This document shows, piece by piece, positions 22,044 to 31,082 of a stretch of DNA of 64,000 bases. Source of the stretch: Nipponacmea schrenckii (Eukaryota; Mollusca; Gastropoda; Lottiidae); NCBI GenBank assembly GCA_030562195.1, contig CM060200.1:31659023-31723022 (forward strand). Reading direction: 5' to 3'. Numbering within the stretch: the stretch's first letter is position 1; each line of letters opens with the position of its first letter. Both the position numbers and the translations under genes were made by a program. The notes under the pieces are model-generated. The model made no database searches and was not told the origin of the DNA. It worked only from the letters and a program-made list of their open reading frames with translations.

Positions 22044-22315
22044 AATGAAAATAAGTCTAGGTTAGAAGGGGAATGTTCAGTTGTATTTAAATAATTGTGA
22101 AATTTTAATATGTTAGCGTAAAATGTAGGAATCAGGTATGCAAAAGAAGACGGATTGGGTGTTGGAAATAAAGTAAGATGAAAATATAAGTGAAATATGC
22201 AAAAATATTTTAATTAAATAACACTAACAATAATGTAGAAAAGCAAAACAAAAACTTACATAAATGACACGAACCGGTTTTCGAAATATTATTCTTTATC
22301 AAGTGTCGAGAAATA
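22025..22315 (-). other. PLE1 5' untranslated region with degenerate hammerhead-like motif
   Basis: Between ORF1 and the element edge, AT-rich sequence. On the minus strand near the edge lies cttgataaag, an AT stem region, then cgaaaaccgg. Hammerhead ribozymes of Penelope elements have CUGANGA and GAAA cores; here the core reads UUGAUAA, so it departs from the consensus and is probably inactive. Confidence 0.35.
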
Positions 22316-22474
22316 GATTTGGCCAGAGCTGTTATCATCCCTCTAGGTCCTCGTGGATTTAGAAACGTGTACGCTTTACCTAGAGCCCCGTGGAAAAGTG
22401 AAGCCTGGACCTTAGTAATGATGACTCTAGGCGATTTAGTGATTGTGGAAACCCGTCTTTCATCCTTTGCTCAA
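22316..22474 (+). pseudogene. C-terminal end of the zinc-knuckle protein after PLE1 (with right copy of the direct repeat)
   Basis: 22316-22424 repeats 18004-18112; from 22425 the frame continues with TLGDLVIVETRLSSF to TAA at 22472-22474. This piece restores the 3' end of the gene interrupted by PLE1 and is followed 15 nt later by the next Polinton ORF. Confidence 0.75.
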
Positions 22475-22489
22475 TAAATTAAAACAACG

Positions 22490-22732
22490 ATGAAGTTTAC
22501 ACGAAAAATGAGATTGGTCCAAGCCGATGAACCAGAGAAGATTGTAACGGTTAAACCTTACGAACCCGTGTACGATCGAAATCCTGTGAAAGAAGCCTTG
22601 GAAGAATTAAGTCAAGAAATGCAACGTTTACTCCAGTCGGATGTTCCAGACTCGTCTAAAATGGATCAATATGGACAAATGTTGCAGCGATATCGAGTAC
22701 TTCAAAATAAAAGACACACTAATCATACCTGA
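22490..22732 (+). CDS. Small hypothetical Polinton protein (80 aa)
   Basis: An intact ORF with a true ATG, 15 nt after the end of the zinc-knuckle gene and 17 nt before the integrase. It is charged, with a likely amphipathic helix in the middle (VKEALEELSQEMQRLLQ) and a second helix near the end (YGQMLQRYRVLQ), suggesting a short coiled coil. I do not recognise a family. It lies in a tight plus-strand series, which supports it being a genuine element gene. Confidence 0.6.
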   Translation: MKFTRKMRLVQADEPEKIVTVKPYEPVYDRNPVKEALEELSQEMQRLLQSDVPDSSKMDQYGQMLQRYRVLQNKRHTNHT

Positions 22733-22749
22733 GACAACAAATAACAAAC

Positions 22750-23700
22750 ATGACGAGGTCACCCCGTGGAAAAGCCGGATATTTTAACTTCGGTACCAAA
22801 AACATACCAAGGGAGGGTACGTCTGTTATTGCAGCATTTAGAAAAAAAACACCCTACTCTTGGAATGACAAATACGAATTGACTCATGATGGTCAGGTGA
22901 TGAAAGGAACGAATGTAGTGGATATTGTCAATGATTTCATTCGCAACCGCAAGACAACCAATGCGACCCATGGTTGGCAAGCCGTCATGCGAAGTTTGAA
23001 AGAATCAAACATACCTCGAGAAGCTATTGGAAACGATCGTCGATGGGAATTGTTTTCGACACCTAAAACACAACCGTCTACCTCCTCAGGCATCGATTAC
23101 CAGTGGCAAGTGGATTTGAGTGATTTGAGTAGTGTGGCTAAGAAAAACAATGGCTATCGTTATTTGTTGTGTGTGATTGACGTGTTTTCCAAATACGCTT
23201 GGGTCGTACCCATCAAAGACAAGAAAGGCGCCACGTTAGTTAAAGCGTTCCAAAAAATTAAAGACAGAACACCATTAAGATTACAAACGGATAAAGGGAC
23301 GGAATTTTTAAACAGAAAATTTCAAACATATCTCAAGAAGAAAATAATTCATTTTTTCGTCACCCACAATGCTGAAACCAAAGCCAGTGTGGTGGAAAGA
23401 TTCCAACGTACTTTAAACAGAGAATGTGGCGATATTTCACCTACCAGAAAACCGAACGTTACATCGATGTTTTTGACCAATTGGTGCAAGGTTACAATGC
23501 AGCCACACATCGTACTATTGGTATTGATTTGACGGTTCAAAACGAATGGTTAGTGAGTCAAAGATTACCCAAAGACAATCCCAAGAAGAAAAACACGACA
23601 TCACGTCGACTGTGCGATTGGCACTGGACAAACAGAAAGCCTTCGATTAAGGCTATTGGCCCAACTGGACATTGGAAATGTTCCAAGTCAAACCCAGTGT
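22750..23700 (+). pseudogene. int: Polinton retroviral-type integrase, frameshifted
   Basis: ATG at 22750. The N-terminal part has NDKYELTHDGQVMKGTNVVD and GWQAVMRSLKESNIPREAIG. The rve catalytic core follows: first Asp in YQWQVDLSDL, LLCVIDVFSKYAWVVPIK, second Asp in LQTDKGTEFLNR, Glu in ASVVERFQRTL, forming the D,D,E triad. Frame breaks near 23425 move the reading to YIDVFDQLVQGYNAATHRTIG and later to a piece with GYWPNWTLEMFQVKPS. It would insert the linear element into host DNA. The end is fused by a deletion to the penton gene at about 23735, removing the end of int and the start of penton. Confidence 0.87.
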
Positions 23701-23729
23701 AGGATCCCGTTATAGATTGATTGATGGAA

Positions 23730-24559
23730 ACGGTGAACTGAAAATTTTTCCTTGGAAAAAGTGTTTGAGTGACAAATGGTTGGAACCTCCCGATTGCAGC
23801 ACAGTTCCTAACAATGATGAAGGTTCAACCGAAGTTGAAACGCATATGGAAACCAACACTTACAGAAATGTGGAACAATTGCTAAATGTATTGAATGTGA
23901 TCATGTATGGATTATGGAAATGTAATGAAATACAAGAAATAATTCATCGAAAACCCGTTCGCCTGGATCCCAACATCAAGGAATTGAAAAAAAATGAACA
24001 AGCAGAATACGAAAATCATTTGAAATTAGCCAATCAAGCAGAAAAACAACCCTATGCATCCTTTAAATTGGATCCGTTAAACCAAAGAATATATTTATCC
24101 TTTGATACTGTGGAAGCCGTCAACTTTATGCGTATGTTACCCGCCATCAGTTTTGAAATTGAGTGGCCCATGGTGGGTATGTTAGGATGTTTTTACTTTT
24201 CGCAAAAGTTTCATTTGGATAAATTATGTCGGCGAAACATCCGCGACGCCAAAATCACTGCTCCCTTTCAACCAGCTGTGGATATGGCCTTTGATATGTT
24301 TTACTTGTATTCGGATATTGTGGAACCACAACGTGCAGGTGATACGGTGACTCCGATCTTGGATGTGTTTCACAGGCAATCAGGATACTTTCGTCCATCA
24401 GCCATACATTGCGTTCCGATCAAATACGATCGCCTGACGGCAATCGGCATGTACATGTATATAAGGACCGGACAGGGTCGTCCGGTACTATTCGTACGAG
24501 GAAAAGTGGTGGCCAAGCTTCACTTTAGAAAGAGAAATGACAATGTTGGGAAGAAGTAA
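23730..24559 (+). pseudogene. Polinton penton / minor capsid protein, N-terminally deleted
   Basis: Continues without stop from the integrase tail. Penton sequence starts at LKIFPWKK; the first ~35 residues seen in copies B and C (IHFNHQEWEVGLAALAFP) are missing. Diagnostic blocks: DKWLEPPDCSTV, INFMRMLPAISFEI-like core, FYLYSDIVEPQRAGDTVTPIL, then near the end IRTGQGRPV and LHFRKR. These match the single jelly-roll minor capsid protein of Polintons/adintoviruses. One frame, ending at TAA 24557-24559. It overlaps the next gene by 17 nt. Expected to form the vertex capsomer of a virion. Confidence 0.75.
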
Positions 24560-24943
24560 CATTCGAGTGTATCGTGGAGGTGTGCTCAGACAGAGAGGGT
24601 CTGGATTTTTTTTGTCCGGGTTAATGAACATGGTCAAAAAAGGTGATGTGATGGCTGGCAAATCTTTATGGAACGCTGGTAAACAAGCCATAAAAGACAA
24701 TCTCCCACAAGTTGGAAATGAGTTGTTACAGGCAAAGAATCTGTTAGTCCAGGATTGTTCAAGATGCGGTCAAACCTTCTTTGAAATCCACGGTGTCGGA
24801 AACTTTGAAGAATGTGGTCGGAGGTATAAAAGACAGACAACCTCCACGAAAGCGGACAAAACCGTCTGCAGCTCGTTCTGTCAACATCAAAAGAAAAAGA
24901 AGAAAGAAAGATATTTTCGATCATGGCTTCAATGATGCGTAAT
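24543..24943 (+). pseudogene. VI/X-like basic minor virion protein, frameshifted
   Basis: ATG at 24546 within the penton end. The first part reads SNIRVYRGGVLRQRGSG followed by GLMNMVKKGDVMAGKSLW, a Gly-rich start plus amphipathic helix as in adenovirus VI/X-like Polinton proteins. After about 24725 sequence has been lost and the frame shifts; the C-terminal Lys/Arg-rich segment is seen in the correct frame in copy B (40351-40548, KRNRRKKDIFDHGFNDA). The 3' end overlaps the capsid start by about 20 nt (ATG 24923). Probably an inner capsid DNA-packing or membrane-active protein. Confidence 0.6.
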
Positions 24944-26266
24944 GATTCCTGTCCTTGTCCTCCTGATGAATTACAACAATTGTTTACCGTTCCTGACACT
25001 CAAACAGCCGTCACCAAAGTAACCAAAGTCCGCAAATATCCACTGACCAGTGATCTGAACCACGATGGTCCCTTGGAATTTTTTATTCCTAATTCAAGTA
25101 CAGATTTTATCGACTTGGCCAACATTAGTTTGTATCTCAAATTAAAAGTTGTGAAAGAAGATGGAACGAATGTGGGTGCGGACGAAAAAATTGGACCCGT
25201 CAACAATTTCTTTCACTCTTTGTTTAAAGATGTGAAAAGATTCTGATACGTTGGTGACCGCTTAGTTGCCCAATTATCCCTACAGAGCTGATCTGGAAAA
25301 TCTACTGAGTTTTGGACGTGGAGCCAAAAAGGATCAACTCAACCAACAAGTTATGTGGGAAAAAGACACGGCTGATACATTAGATAATACACAAGCCGTG
25401 CAAACTGGCGCTGGTGATGCCGTAGTACCCATCGTTAACCATGGTTTGGGCGAAAGAAGAAAAAGGATGGGTGAAAGTTTAGAGTTTGAATTGCAGTCAC
25501 GACTCCATGTGGATTTATGTTTACAAGATCGTTATTTAATAGATGGTGTGGATGTTCGCATCCAATTGGAAAGACAACAACCCAAATTTTATTTCATGTG
25601 GAACGAAAACAACGAAAGTTACAGAGTTGAAATGGTCAAAGCCTATTTGGAAGTACCTTTTGTAACACTAGCACCGTCAACATATACACGCATTGCTGAA
25701 CAACTACAATCGAATAAGGCCAAATATCCACTCAAACGAGTAGTCGTTAAAGACATCAGCATACCCAGTCGTCGACGTTTTCACGTCTTGGATAATTTAT
25801 TCATCAACGAAGTGTTGCCTAAAAGCCTCATTTTGGGTTTGGTGGAGAATGATTCTTACGATGGTAATTCCGTCAAGAATCCTTTCAAGTTTCATCACCA
25901 TCGACTAGAATACATCAAACTAATGAAAAATGGGGATGTGTTGGATGAATATGTCATGGATTTTCCAAACAAACAAGCCACAACACCGTATTTAGATTTG
26001 ATGAAAAGAGTACGGATACTCAACAGCAAAGACGATTTAGATTTTCCTACAACGACTATATTAAGGGCTACACTCTTTTTGGTTTTGATTTAACCAATGA
26101 CCACGGAGCCGAACAAGTCAATTTTCATCCCAATTCGTCTGGAAGTTTGTCTTTGGAATTGAGATTCGAAAACACTCCACCGAATCCACTCAATTTGCTA
26201 TTGTTTGCTGAATACGACAATGTCTTGGAAATCGACATCAACCGCCAAATTTTGGTGGATTGGTAA
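24923..26266 (+). pseudogene. Polinton hexon-like major capsid protein, frameshifted
   Basis: Starts MASMMRNDSCPCPPDELQ, then VPDTQTAVTKVTKVRKYPL and FIPNSSTDFIDLANISLYLK, as in the F54H12.2-like proteins that are Polinton major capsid proteins (double jelly roll). A frame break at about 25245 leads into NYPYRADLENLLSFG and AKKDQLNQQVMWEKDTADTL. Further on come RLHVDLCLQDRYLIDGVDV, GLVENDSYDGN and, after a second break near 26045, GYTLFGFDLTNDHG, LELRFENTPPNPLNFLLFA and the end at TAA 26264-26266. It would form the icosahedral shell. Two frameshifts make it non-functional. Confidence 0.82.
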
Positions 26267-26269
26267 ACC

Positions 26270-26680
26270 TCTGTATACTGCATAGAAGAAGGGTTGGATT
26301 GTCATATCCCCGAACAATTTGGTGGTGTCCTGGCTAGAAATCAATTACAAAATGTAAAACCAACCCACTATCCCATGGCATACGTCGTAAACACAGATGA
26401 CGAAGACCAGCCTGGAAAACATTGGACCGTGTTTTTCTGCGAAGAAAACTATTGTGATTTTTTTTATTCGTACGGATGTCCCCCAGACCTGTATGGAAAA
26501 GATTTTGCCGACTTTGCTGAACGTCAAGACCAGTACGACACAGCTCCCAATAGATTCAAAGACTCCAGAGTGTTGTGTGTGGCCATTATTGCTTGTTTTA
26601 CCTATGTCATAGATTCCACGTACCCACACCAAAAGCCTTGTCGATGTTTAAATCGAATCTGACTGAAAACGATCGTTTAG
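26270..26680 (+). pseudogene. Adenain-like cysteine protease of Polinton, truncated
   Basis: Begins just after the capsid stop: LDCHIPEQFGGVLARNQL, YPMAYVVNTDDEDQPGKHWTV (catalytic His), CDFFYSYGCPP (the acidic residue Asp of copy B is Tyr here). The Gln-Cys half of the active site is lost: after SRVLCVAIIACF the frame has shifted, and only VPTPKALSMFKS-like sequence remains. In adenoviruses and Polintons this enzyme matures capsid proteins. Both the acidic residue and the Cys block are damaged. Confidence 0.78.
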
Positions 26681-26786
26681 TAAATACGTTATAGTTCAAT
26701 TCCACGTTATAGTACTATTATTTAGTTTATTATGTTATTATTGTTCATTGTTCTGATGTTAATTGATTAAAGTTAAAAAATCATAC

Positions 26787-26839
26787 CACGTGTTTTTTTC
26801 ATCCAATCACAACCCCTTTCCAGCATGCAGCCTATAAAA
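26787..26839 (+). promoter_or_regulatory. CCAAT/TATA promoter of the small Polinton gene (copy A)
   Basis: E-box CACGTG at 26787-26792, CCAAT at 26803-26807 and TATAAAA at 26833-26839, with ATG only 36 nt after the TATA box (26875). The same CCAAT-TATA-ATG spacing is kept in copy B on the other strand (39019-38947). Confidence 0.72.
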
Positions 26840-26874
26840 TCGCAGTCATTTGCCTTAGACTCTTCATTTTCATC

Positions 26875-27092
26875 ATGGCAGCGGAACCTATAGTTGTAGT
26901 TCAACTTATGGAAGCGGATGACGCACCTATTAAGGTATTTTGCCGTAATGGTAAAACAGTCGTCATCACATCTACCTTTTGGAAGAGTGGACGATAAACG
27001 AATGTGAGACTCTATAACGGAGAAGAATGCCTCCCTAGCTGTTAGCCGACATCCGTCAAAGGCTTCATAGAGTTCGTCGAAGGCTCTTCTAA
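26875..27092 (+). pseudogene. Small Polinton protein with Arg-rich C-terminus (copy A, 8-bp deletion)
   Basis: Starts ATG with a good -3 A/+4 G context, MAAEPIVVVQLMEADDA, then KVFCRNGKTVVIT. Relative to copy B, 8 bp are missing after this point, so the frame stops early at 26996-26998; the ancestral frame can be followed by comparison to TAA 27090-27092. The rest would be about 50 residues with an acidic middle and Arg-rich tail. The ORF is intronless, lies downstream of the protease on the same strand, has its own promoter and is followed 20 nt later by a histone-like stem-loop. No family recognised. Confidence 0.65.
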
Positions 27093-27111
27093 GGTAGCGT
27101 CCAATCAAAAC

Positions 27112-27127
27112 AGTCCTTTTCAGGGCT
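27112..27127 (+). promoter_or_regulatory. Histone-type mRNA 3' stem-loop (copy A)
   Basis: agtcct-tttc-agggct: 6-bp stem (one G-U pair) with a UUUC tetraloop, preceded by ccaatcaaaac and followed by acctaatcaaatgaaaagag. The metazoan replication-dependent histone element is a 6-bp stem with UUUC-type loop, A/C-rich flanks and a downstream purine-rich element. Compared with that consensus, the first pair is A-U rather than G-C. It lies 19 nt after the stop of the small gene. Confidence 0.7.
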
Positions 27128-27149
27128 ACCTAATCAAATGAAAAGAGTT

Positions 27150-27360
27150 TTTCCCCTTTCCCGACAGGTATTTCCCCGGGGTTTTCCCATAGAGGGATTT
27201 CCTTTGGTATTTCCCCTTGGGATTCCCCACAGGGTTTTCCCACAGGGATTCCCCAAAAGGGATTCCCAACAGGCTTTCCCCGATGACGTCATCTCCCTAG
27301 CAACGGAAGTGACGTCATATGACGTCATCTCCTATGACATCATCCGTTGACTAGCAACCA
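27150..27360. promoter_or_regulatory. KappaB/CRE/half X-box cluster at Polinton right end (copy A)
   Basis: Four kappaB-like decamers: gggatttcct 27194-27203, gggattcccc 27219-27228 and 27245-27254, gggattccca 27259-27268. Three CRE octamers TGACGTCA: 27284-27291, 27310-27317 and 27320-27327. X-box-like half sites ctagcaac occur at 27296-27303 and about 27351. The kappaB words sit in a loose ~26-bp repeat, so part of the clustering may be simple-repeat growth. Confidence 0.6.
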
Positions 27361-27375
27361 TTGTCCCTAGCCCTA

Positions 27376-27510
27376 TCCCTACTACTTAAGGATTAAAACA
27401 AAGTAAAGTATTACTATCATATATCTTTATACGAGCTGGAATAAAATAAAGATGTTGCTCAACTGGAATTGACCTATTCAGGGGCGTAGCGTGACCATTT
27501 TGACTGGGGG
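27376..27510. other. Flank of Polinton copy A, no gene seen
   Basis: AT-rich. Includes aataaaataaag, a possible polyadenylation context. Nothing else recognised. Confidence 0.3.
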
Positions 27511-27603
27511 TGTAACGTCTAAGTTTTACCGACGAATACGTGTAACGTCTAAGTTTTACCGACGAACACGTGTAACGTTTTAGCTTTTACCGACGAAACA
27601 CGT
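27511..27603 (+). repeat. 30-bp tandem repeat, three units
   Basis: tgtaacgtctaagttttacc plus gacgaa(t/c)acg repeated at 27511, 27541 and 27571, the third diverged. Confidence 0.8.
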
Positions 27604-27813
27604 GTTCTTCAAGTATTAAGTATATACACGTACATTATACACGAACGAAATCCATCGTTATAGCAAATCCTAAACCTTTGAAAACCATATCAATCAGGGG
27701 TGTATCTAGAATATGCCTGAGAGGGGGGGGGGACTGAAAGGTGCTTTTTCCAAGGAAAGTCCTGCATGGGCAAAGGCCTTCGTATTTGGCCCATGCAGTG
27801 GTGGGGGGTTCGG

Positions 27814-28140
27814 GGGTCCTTCCCCGGAAAATTTTACAAACTCGGAAACCCGGAGAATACATCTGACGTGATTTTGGAATTTTTTTCCACCGGTCCAAAT
27901 TATCAATTTTCATAGGAAAACCATATGTTTTCTATGTCCTCATTAGACCTATTCTGCGTTTTACCGAAATGGCGAGGGGGGGGGGGGATTGTGTGTTCTC
28001 CACCGGAAAATTTTACAAACTAGGAAACCCGGAGAATACACCTGACGCGATTTTGGAATTCGTTTCCACAGGTCAAAATTATCAATTTTCATCGGAAAAC
28101 CATATGTTTTATATAGCCCTTTTCGACCTTTTCTGCGTTT
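27814..28140 (+). repeat. ~185-bp direct duplication
   Basis: A segment with ggaaaattttacaaact, aggaaacccggagaataca and aaaaccatatgttttat occurs at about 27820-27960 and again at 28003-28140, separated by a poly-G run. No coding capacity. Confidence 0.8.
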
Positions 28141-28660
28141 TACCGATAAGTTCAGTAAAAATCACTTTTAATATAGACGAACAGTTTTCCGATAACATCA
28201 TAACTGACACAAGGTTTCCACTCTTTCGGTCAGCCAATCGGTTTTAACGAAGGCTCCATTCCCCATCCATGAGCGTCTATTATCGACCGATTCCGCGTTA
28301 AACCGACAAGTTTAGTAAAAATCACTTTAATGTAGACGAACGGTTTTCCGATAACATCTTAACAGACACAAGGTTTTCACTTTTTCGGTTAAAAATCGGT
28401 TTTACCGACGGCTCCATCTATGACCTTCTTCTATCGGCCAATTCCGCGTTTTACCGACAAATTCAAATAACAAATAACAAGGGTATCGGTTAACCAATCG
28501 GTTTTACCGAAGACTCCAGTCATAACCAACTTATACCGACCGATTCCGATAGTTTCAGTAAAAAAAACACCTTTAATGTTGACAGTTTACTGATAACATC
28601 ATAACCAACACAAGGCTTTTACTTTTTAGGCTAATTCGTTTTACCGACGGTCCCACCTTG
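28128..28660 (+). repeat. ~165-bp degenerate tandem repeat, about 3-4 units
   Basis: Units contain ttaccgacaagttcagtaaa, acgaacggttttccgataac, cacaaggttttcactttttc and ggttttaccgacggctcc. Divergence between units is substantial and one unit is shortened. Confidence 0.7.
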
Positions 28661-29519
28661 CGAATTTTTTAATGTAATATTGAAATTTATTTACCATAAA
28701 TGTAATGTCTGTATTGAACTTCAATAACAAAAATCGCTTAAAAGCTTAATTGACTTTTTCGAGCTCAGACACTTACGAAGGATCTACTTAACTTTCTTCG
28801 AGAAATTTTCCAATAGCAGCTCTTTAAGCATTCAATGCAAGGAACTACTCGAGGTGGTTTGGGGATATGCAACCTCTGTTAAAACTCAAAACGTTTAAAC
28901 AGGGTGATGAAATTATGGATAATTTTATATATTTGTTTCACGAAAATCGTTGTTTCTGTTTTTGATTGGGCTAATGACGTTAGATAGCGCCATTAATTGG
29001 ACTGGCCTATTCGTTTTAATTTGATGGTGTTACAAAATTAGGAAAAGTTCGACAATATATTTACATGCAAATTCGTATCTCACCTTTGGAGTTTTGTGTT
29101 GGTGTTGAGACATGTTTCAAATTCTTCAATTCTGGCCGTACTCTAATTCCTTCTGAAATCCATCTGGAATTAGTGAAATATGAACAACATAGAAATATAC
29201 CAATTATAATAAAACTTAGAGCTCCTATTTTTAGTAGTAATATACGACGCATGTTCCAACAATGACAATACTTATATAAAAGATAATGAATACACTATGC
29301 TATATATTCCTTCTTCTATTTAAATGTGGAAAATCGATTCGATATCAGCCAGGTCTATCTTTATGTTAAAACTATCAAGTTACATATGAATTTGAATATA
29401 TTGCGTTGGAAAAATAAATCTGTCACTTTCGAAGAGACATCAACATCTTTTGCCGAAATTAGAGTGATACTGCGCCTTTGTATGGACATAACATTTAAGT
29501 TCTCAAATTGGTCAATAAA
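28661..29519. other. AT-rich stretch, no gene recognised
   Basis: Short ORFs only (for example 29065-29265 and 29326-29526), with no recognisable family and no splice context; I treat them as chance. Confidence 0.4.
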
Positions 29520-30497
29520 ATGGTAGAACCGCACTTAAGTGTCTATAGGTTTTCAAATATTGCATGAGGGGCTTGGCGTAGTGATACCAAGAGTGTGCGT
29601 AACACACGAGTGGTATCACTACGCCAAGCCCCGAGTGCAATATTGAAAACCTATAGACACGTGTGCGGTTCTACTTTTATTACATAATATATCAAAATGC
29701 AATTCTAAATTTGACCTAATTTGGCGTATTAGTATTCTATTTATAACTCCTATGTGTACGGCCTACTTACTTGTTGGATTCCCACTGGAATGTTATATTA
29801 AAAGGGATTAAAGACATTGTCAGTGGAAATTATGGCCCATATACTTTTATTACATACATGTGTAATCCTACTATACCGATACAAGGGAAATCGGGCCCAT
29901 GTAATAATTGAATCAATATTACATTATGTTGAATACGGTCGAACTTCTTTATCTATGGACTCGAATGATTGAGTAGCCATTTTTATTTTCAAAAGCCATG
30001 TCGCTTAGCGATTTCCCACCTGCAGTGTCAACTTAAAATAACTCAAATGACAATAAATTACCATTAAACCATATTTTGAAGCCGGTCCAAGCACCCATGG
30101 GCTATAATTTCAACTGACAATGTCTTTAATCCCTTTTTGACAACAATGCAACCAAATCAAGTCACATGTACAAGTTGAGCTGAGTAGGTTAGAGGGAACC
30201 CCTATGACGTCATCTTATGTTTTTAATATAACATTCCAGGGGGAATCCAACAGCGATGTAGGCCGTACACATAGGAGTTATAAATAGAATACGTCACATT
30301 AGGTCAAATTTAGAAATACATTTTCATATAGTATGTAATAAAAGTAGAACCGCACACGTGTCTATAGGTTTTCAAAATTGCACTCTGGGCTTGGCGTAGT
30401 GATACCACTCGTGTGCTACGCACACTCTTGGTATCACTACGCCAAGCCCCTCATGCAATATTGAAAACCTATAGAAATTTAAGTGCGGTTCCACCAT
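29520..30497. mobile_element. Foldback element with nested hairpins
   Basis: The ends atggtagaaccgcac and gtgcggttccaccat are inverted repeats, and homology of the arms extends about 330 bp inward (for example tagacac...gtgtacggcctac and its complement). Each arm itself is a near-perfect hairpin: 29535-29672 and 30345-30492, where ggcttggcgtagtgatacca meets its complement around a short loop. The ~240-bp middle has no ORF. Confidence 0.82.
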
Positions 30498-31082
30498 TGT
30501 ATTCATCAGTGAACTTTCCTGGTGCCATAAAGTAACAGAATCACTGTTGTATCTGAAAAATTAACAAAACTAAGTCAATTATGAAACATGCTAAGAGTTT
30601 TTCAAAAATCAAATAAATTTTGATGGATAGTGACTGCGTTACTGTCGTGTCAGAAATACTAGAAGTCAATAAAACTGAACGGTGATGGTTGTTTAGAATT
30701 TCAATATATATTGGTTTGTTTTTCTAATCGCTATGTGTCTTTAAGGTTGGCAAAATGTTGACACGGTAATGGAATTTTGTTTGGTATTGACCATCCAGTT
30801 TCTAGATTCTAATGAATTTTTGTCAAAGTATTTATATGACGTTGTCTAGAACTAAAGATTATATAGAGGCATAGCTTTAAGTCTCAAAGGTAAAATATTT
30901 TAATGCAATTAAATAGCGAGTTTTTGACGCTTTTTTTAATTTTGTCAATGGTGTTATCCATAGCGACAATAGATGCACAAGATTATGAGGTAAGCTTGCT
31001 AGTGAAAATTTAAATATCGATTCACATAAACATCTAGTTTTGATCATTAACAAATAGCCGGTAACATAACAGTTAAGATTTA
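30498..31082. other. Non-coding stretch
   Basis: AT-rich and without recognised genes or strong repeats. Confidence 0.35.

Larger units (their letters stand above)
18113..22315 (-). mobile_element. Penelope-like element PLE1, copy 1 (two ORFs)
   Basis: Minus-strand element of 4.2 kb, inserted in the Polinton zinc-knuckle gene with a 109-bp duplication. It encodes ORF1 (proline/basic region plus SGNH-like domain, 20370-22043) and ORF2 (reverse transcriptase plus GIY-YIG endonuclease, 18286-20380). The 3' end shares the tract up to cccttccccgaaa with copy 2 and carries a conserved ctcgccc...gggcgag hairpin. The 5' end includes cttgataaag...cgaaaacc, reminiscent of the degenerate hammerhead core found in Penelope-like elements. 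One in-frame deletion in ORF2 and frameshifts in ORF1 are present. Confidence 0.88.
14925..27375 (+). mobile_element. Polinton/adintovirus-like element, copy A (degenerate, interrupted by PLE1)
   Basis: Plus-strand gene order: protein-primed polB, Cys/His protein, CCHC zinc-knuckle protein, small helical protein, retroviral-type integrase, penton (minor capsid), VI-like basic protein, hexon-like major capsid, adenain-type protease, small TATA-driven gene, regulatory cluster. The polB, integrase, capsid and protease set defines Polintons/adintoviruses. A 4.2-kb Penelope-like element (18113-22315) splits it. The right edge is set at about 27375, where homology with copy B stops; the left end is lost at the gap. 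Frameshifts and deletions affect most genes, so it cannot be functional as it stands. Confidence 0.88.

Noticed and set aside
26875..27127. Host core histone gene as explanation for the stem-loop
   Set aside because: The ORF has no histone fold sequence and the same block follows the Polinton protease in two copies, so it belongs to the element.
27138..27350. 70-aa ORF rich in FP repeats over the kappaB/CRE region
   Set aside because: Its repeat pattern is just the GGGATTCCCC-type DNA repeat read in frame; regulatory reading is more plausible.
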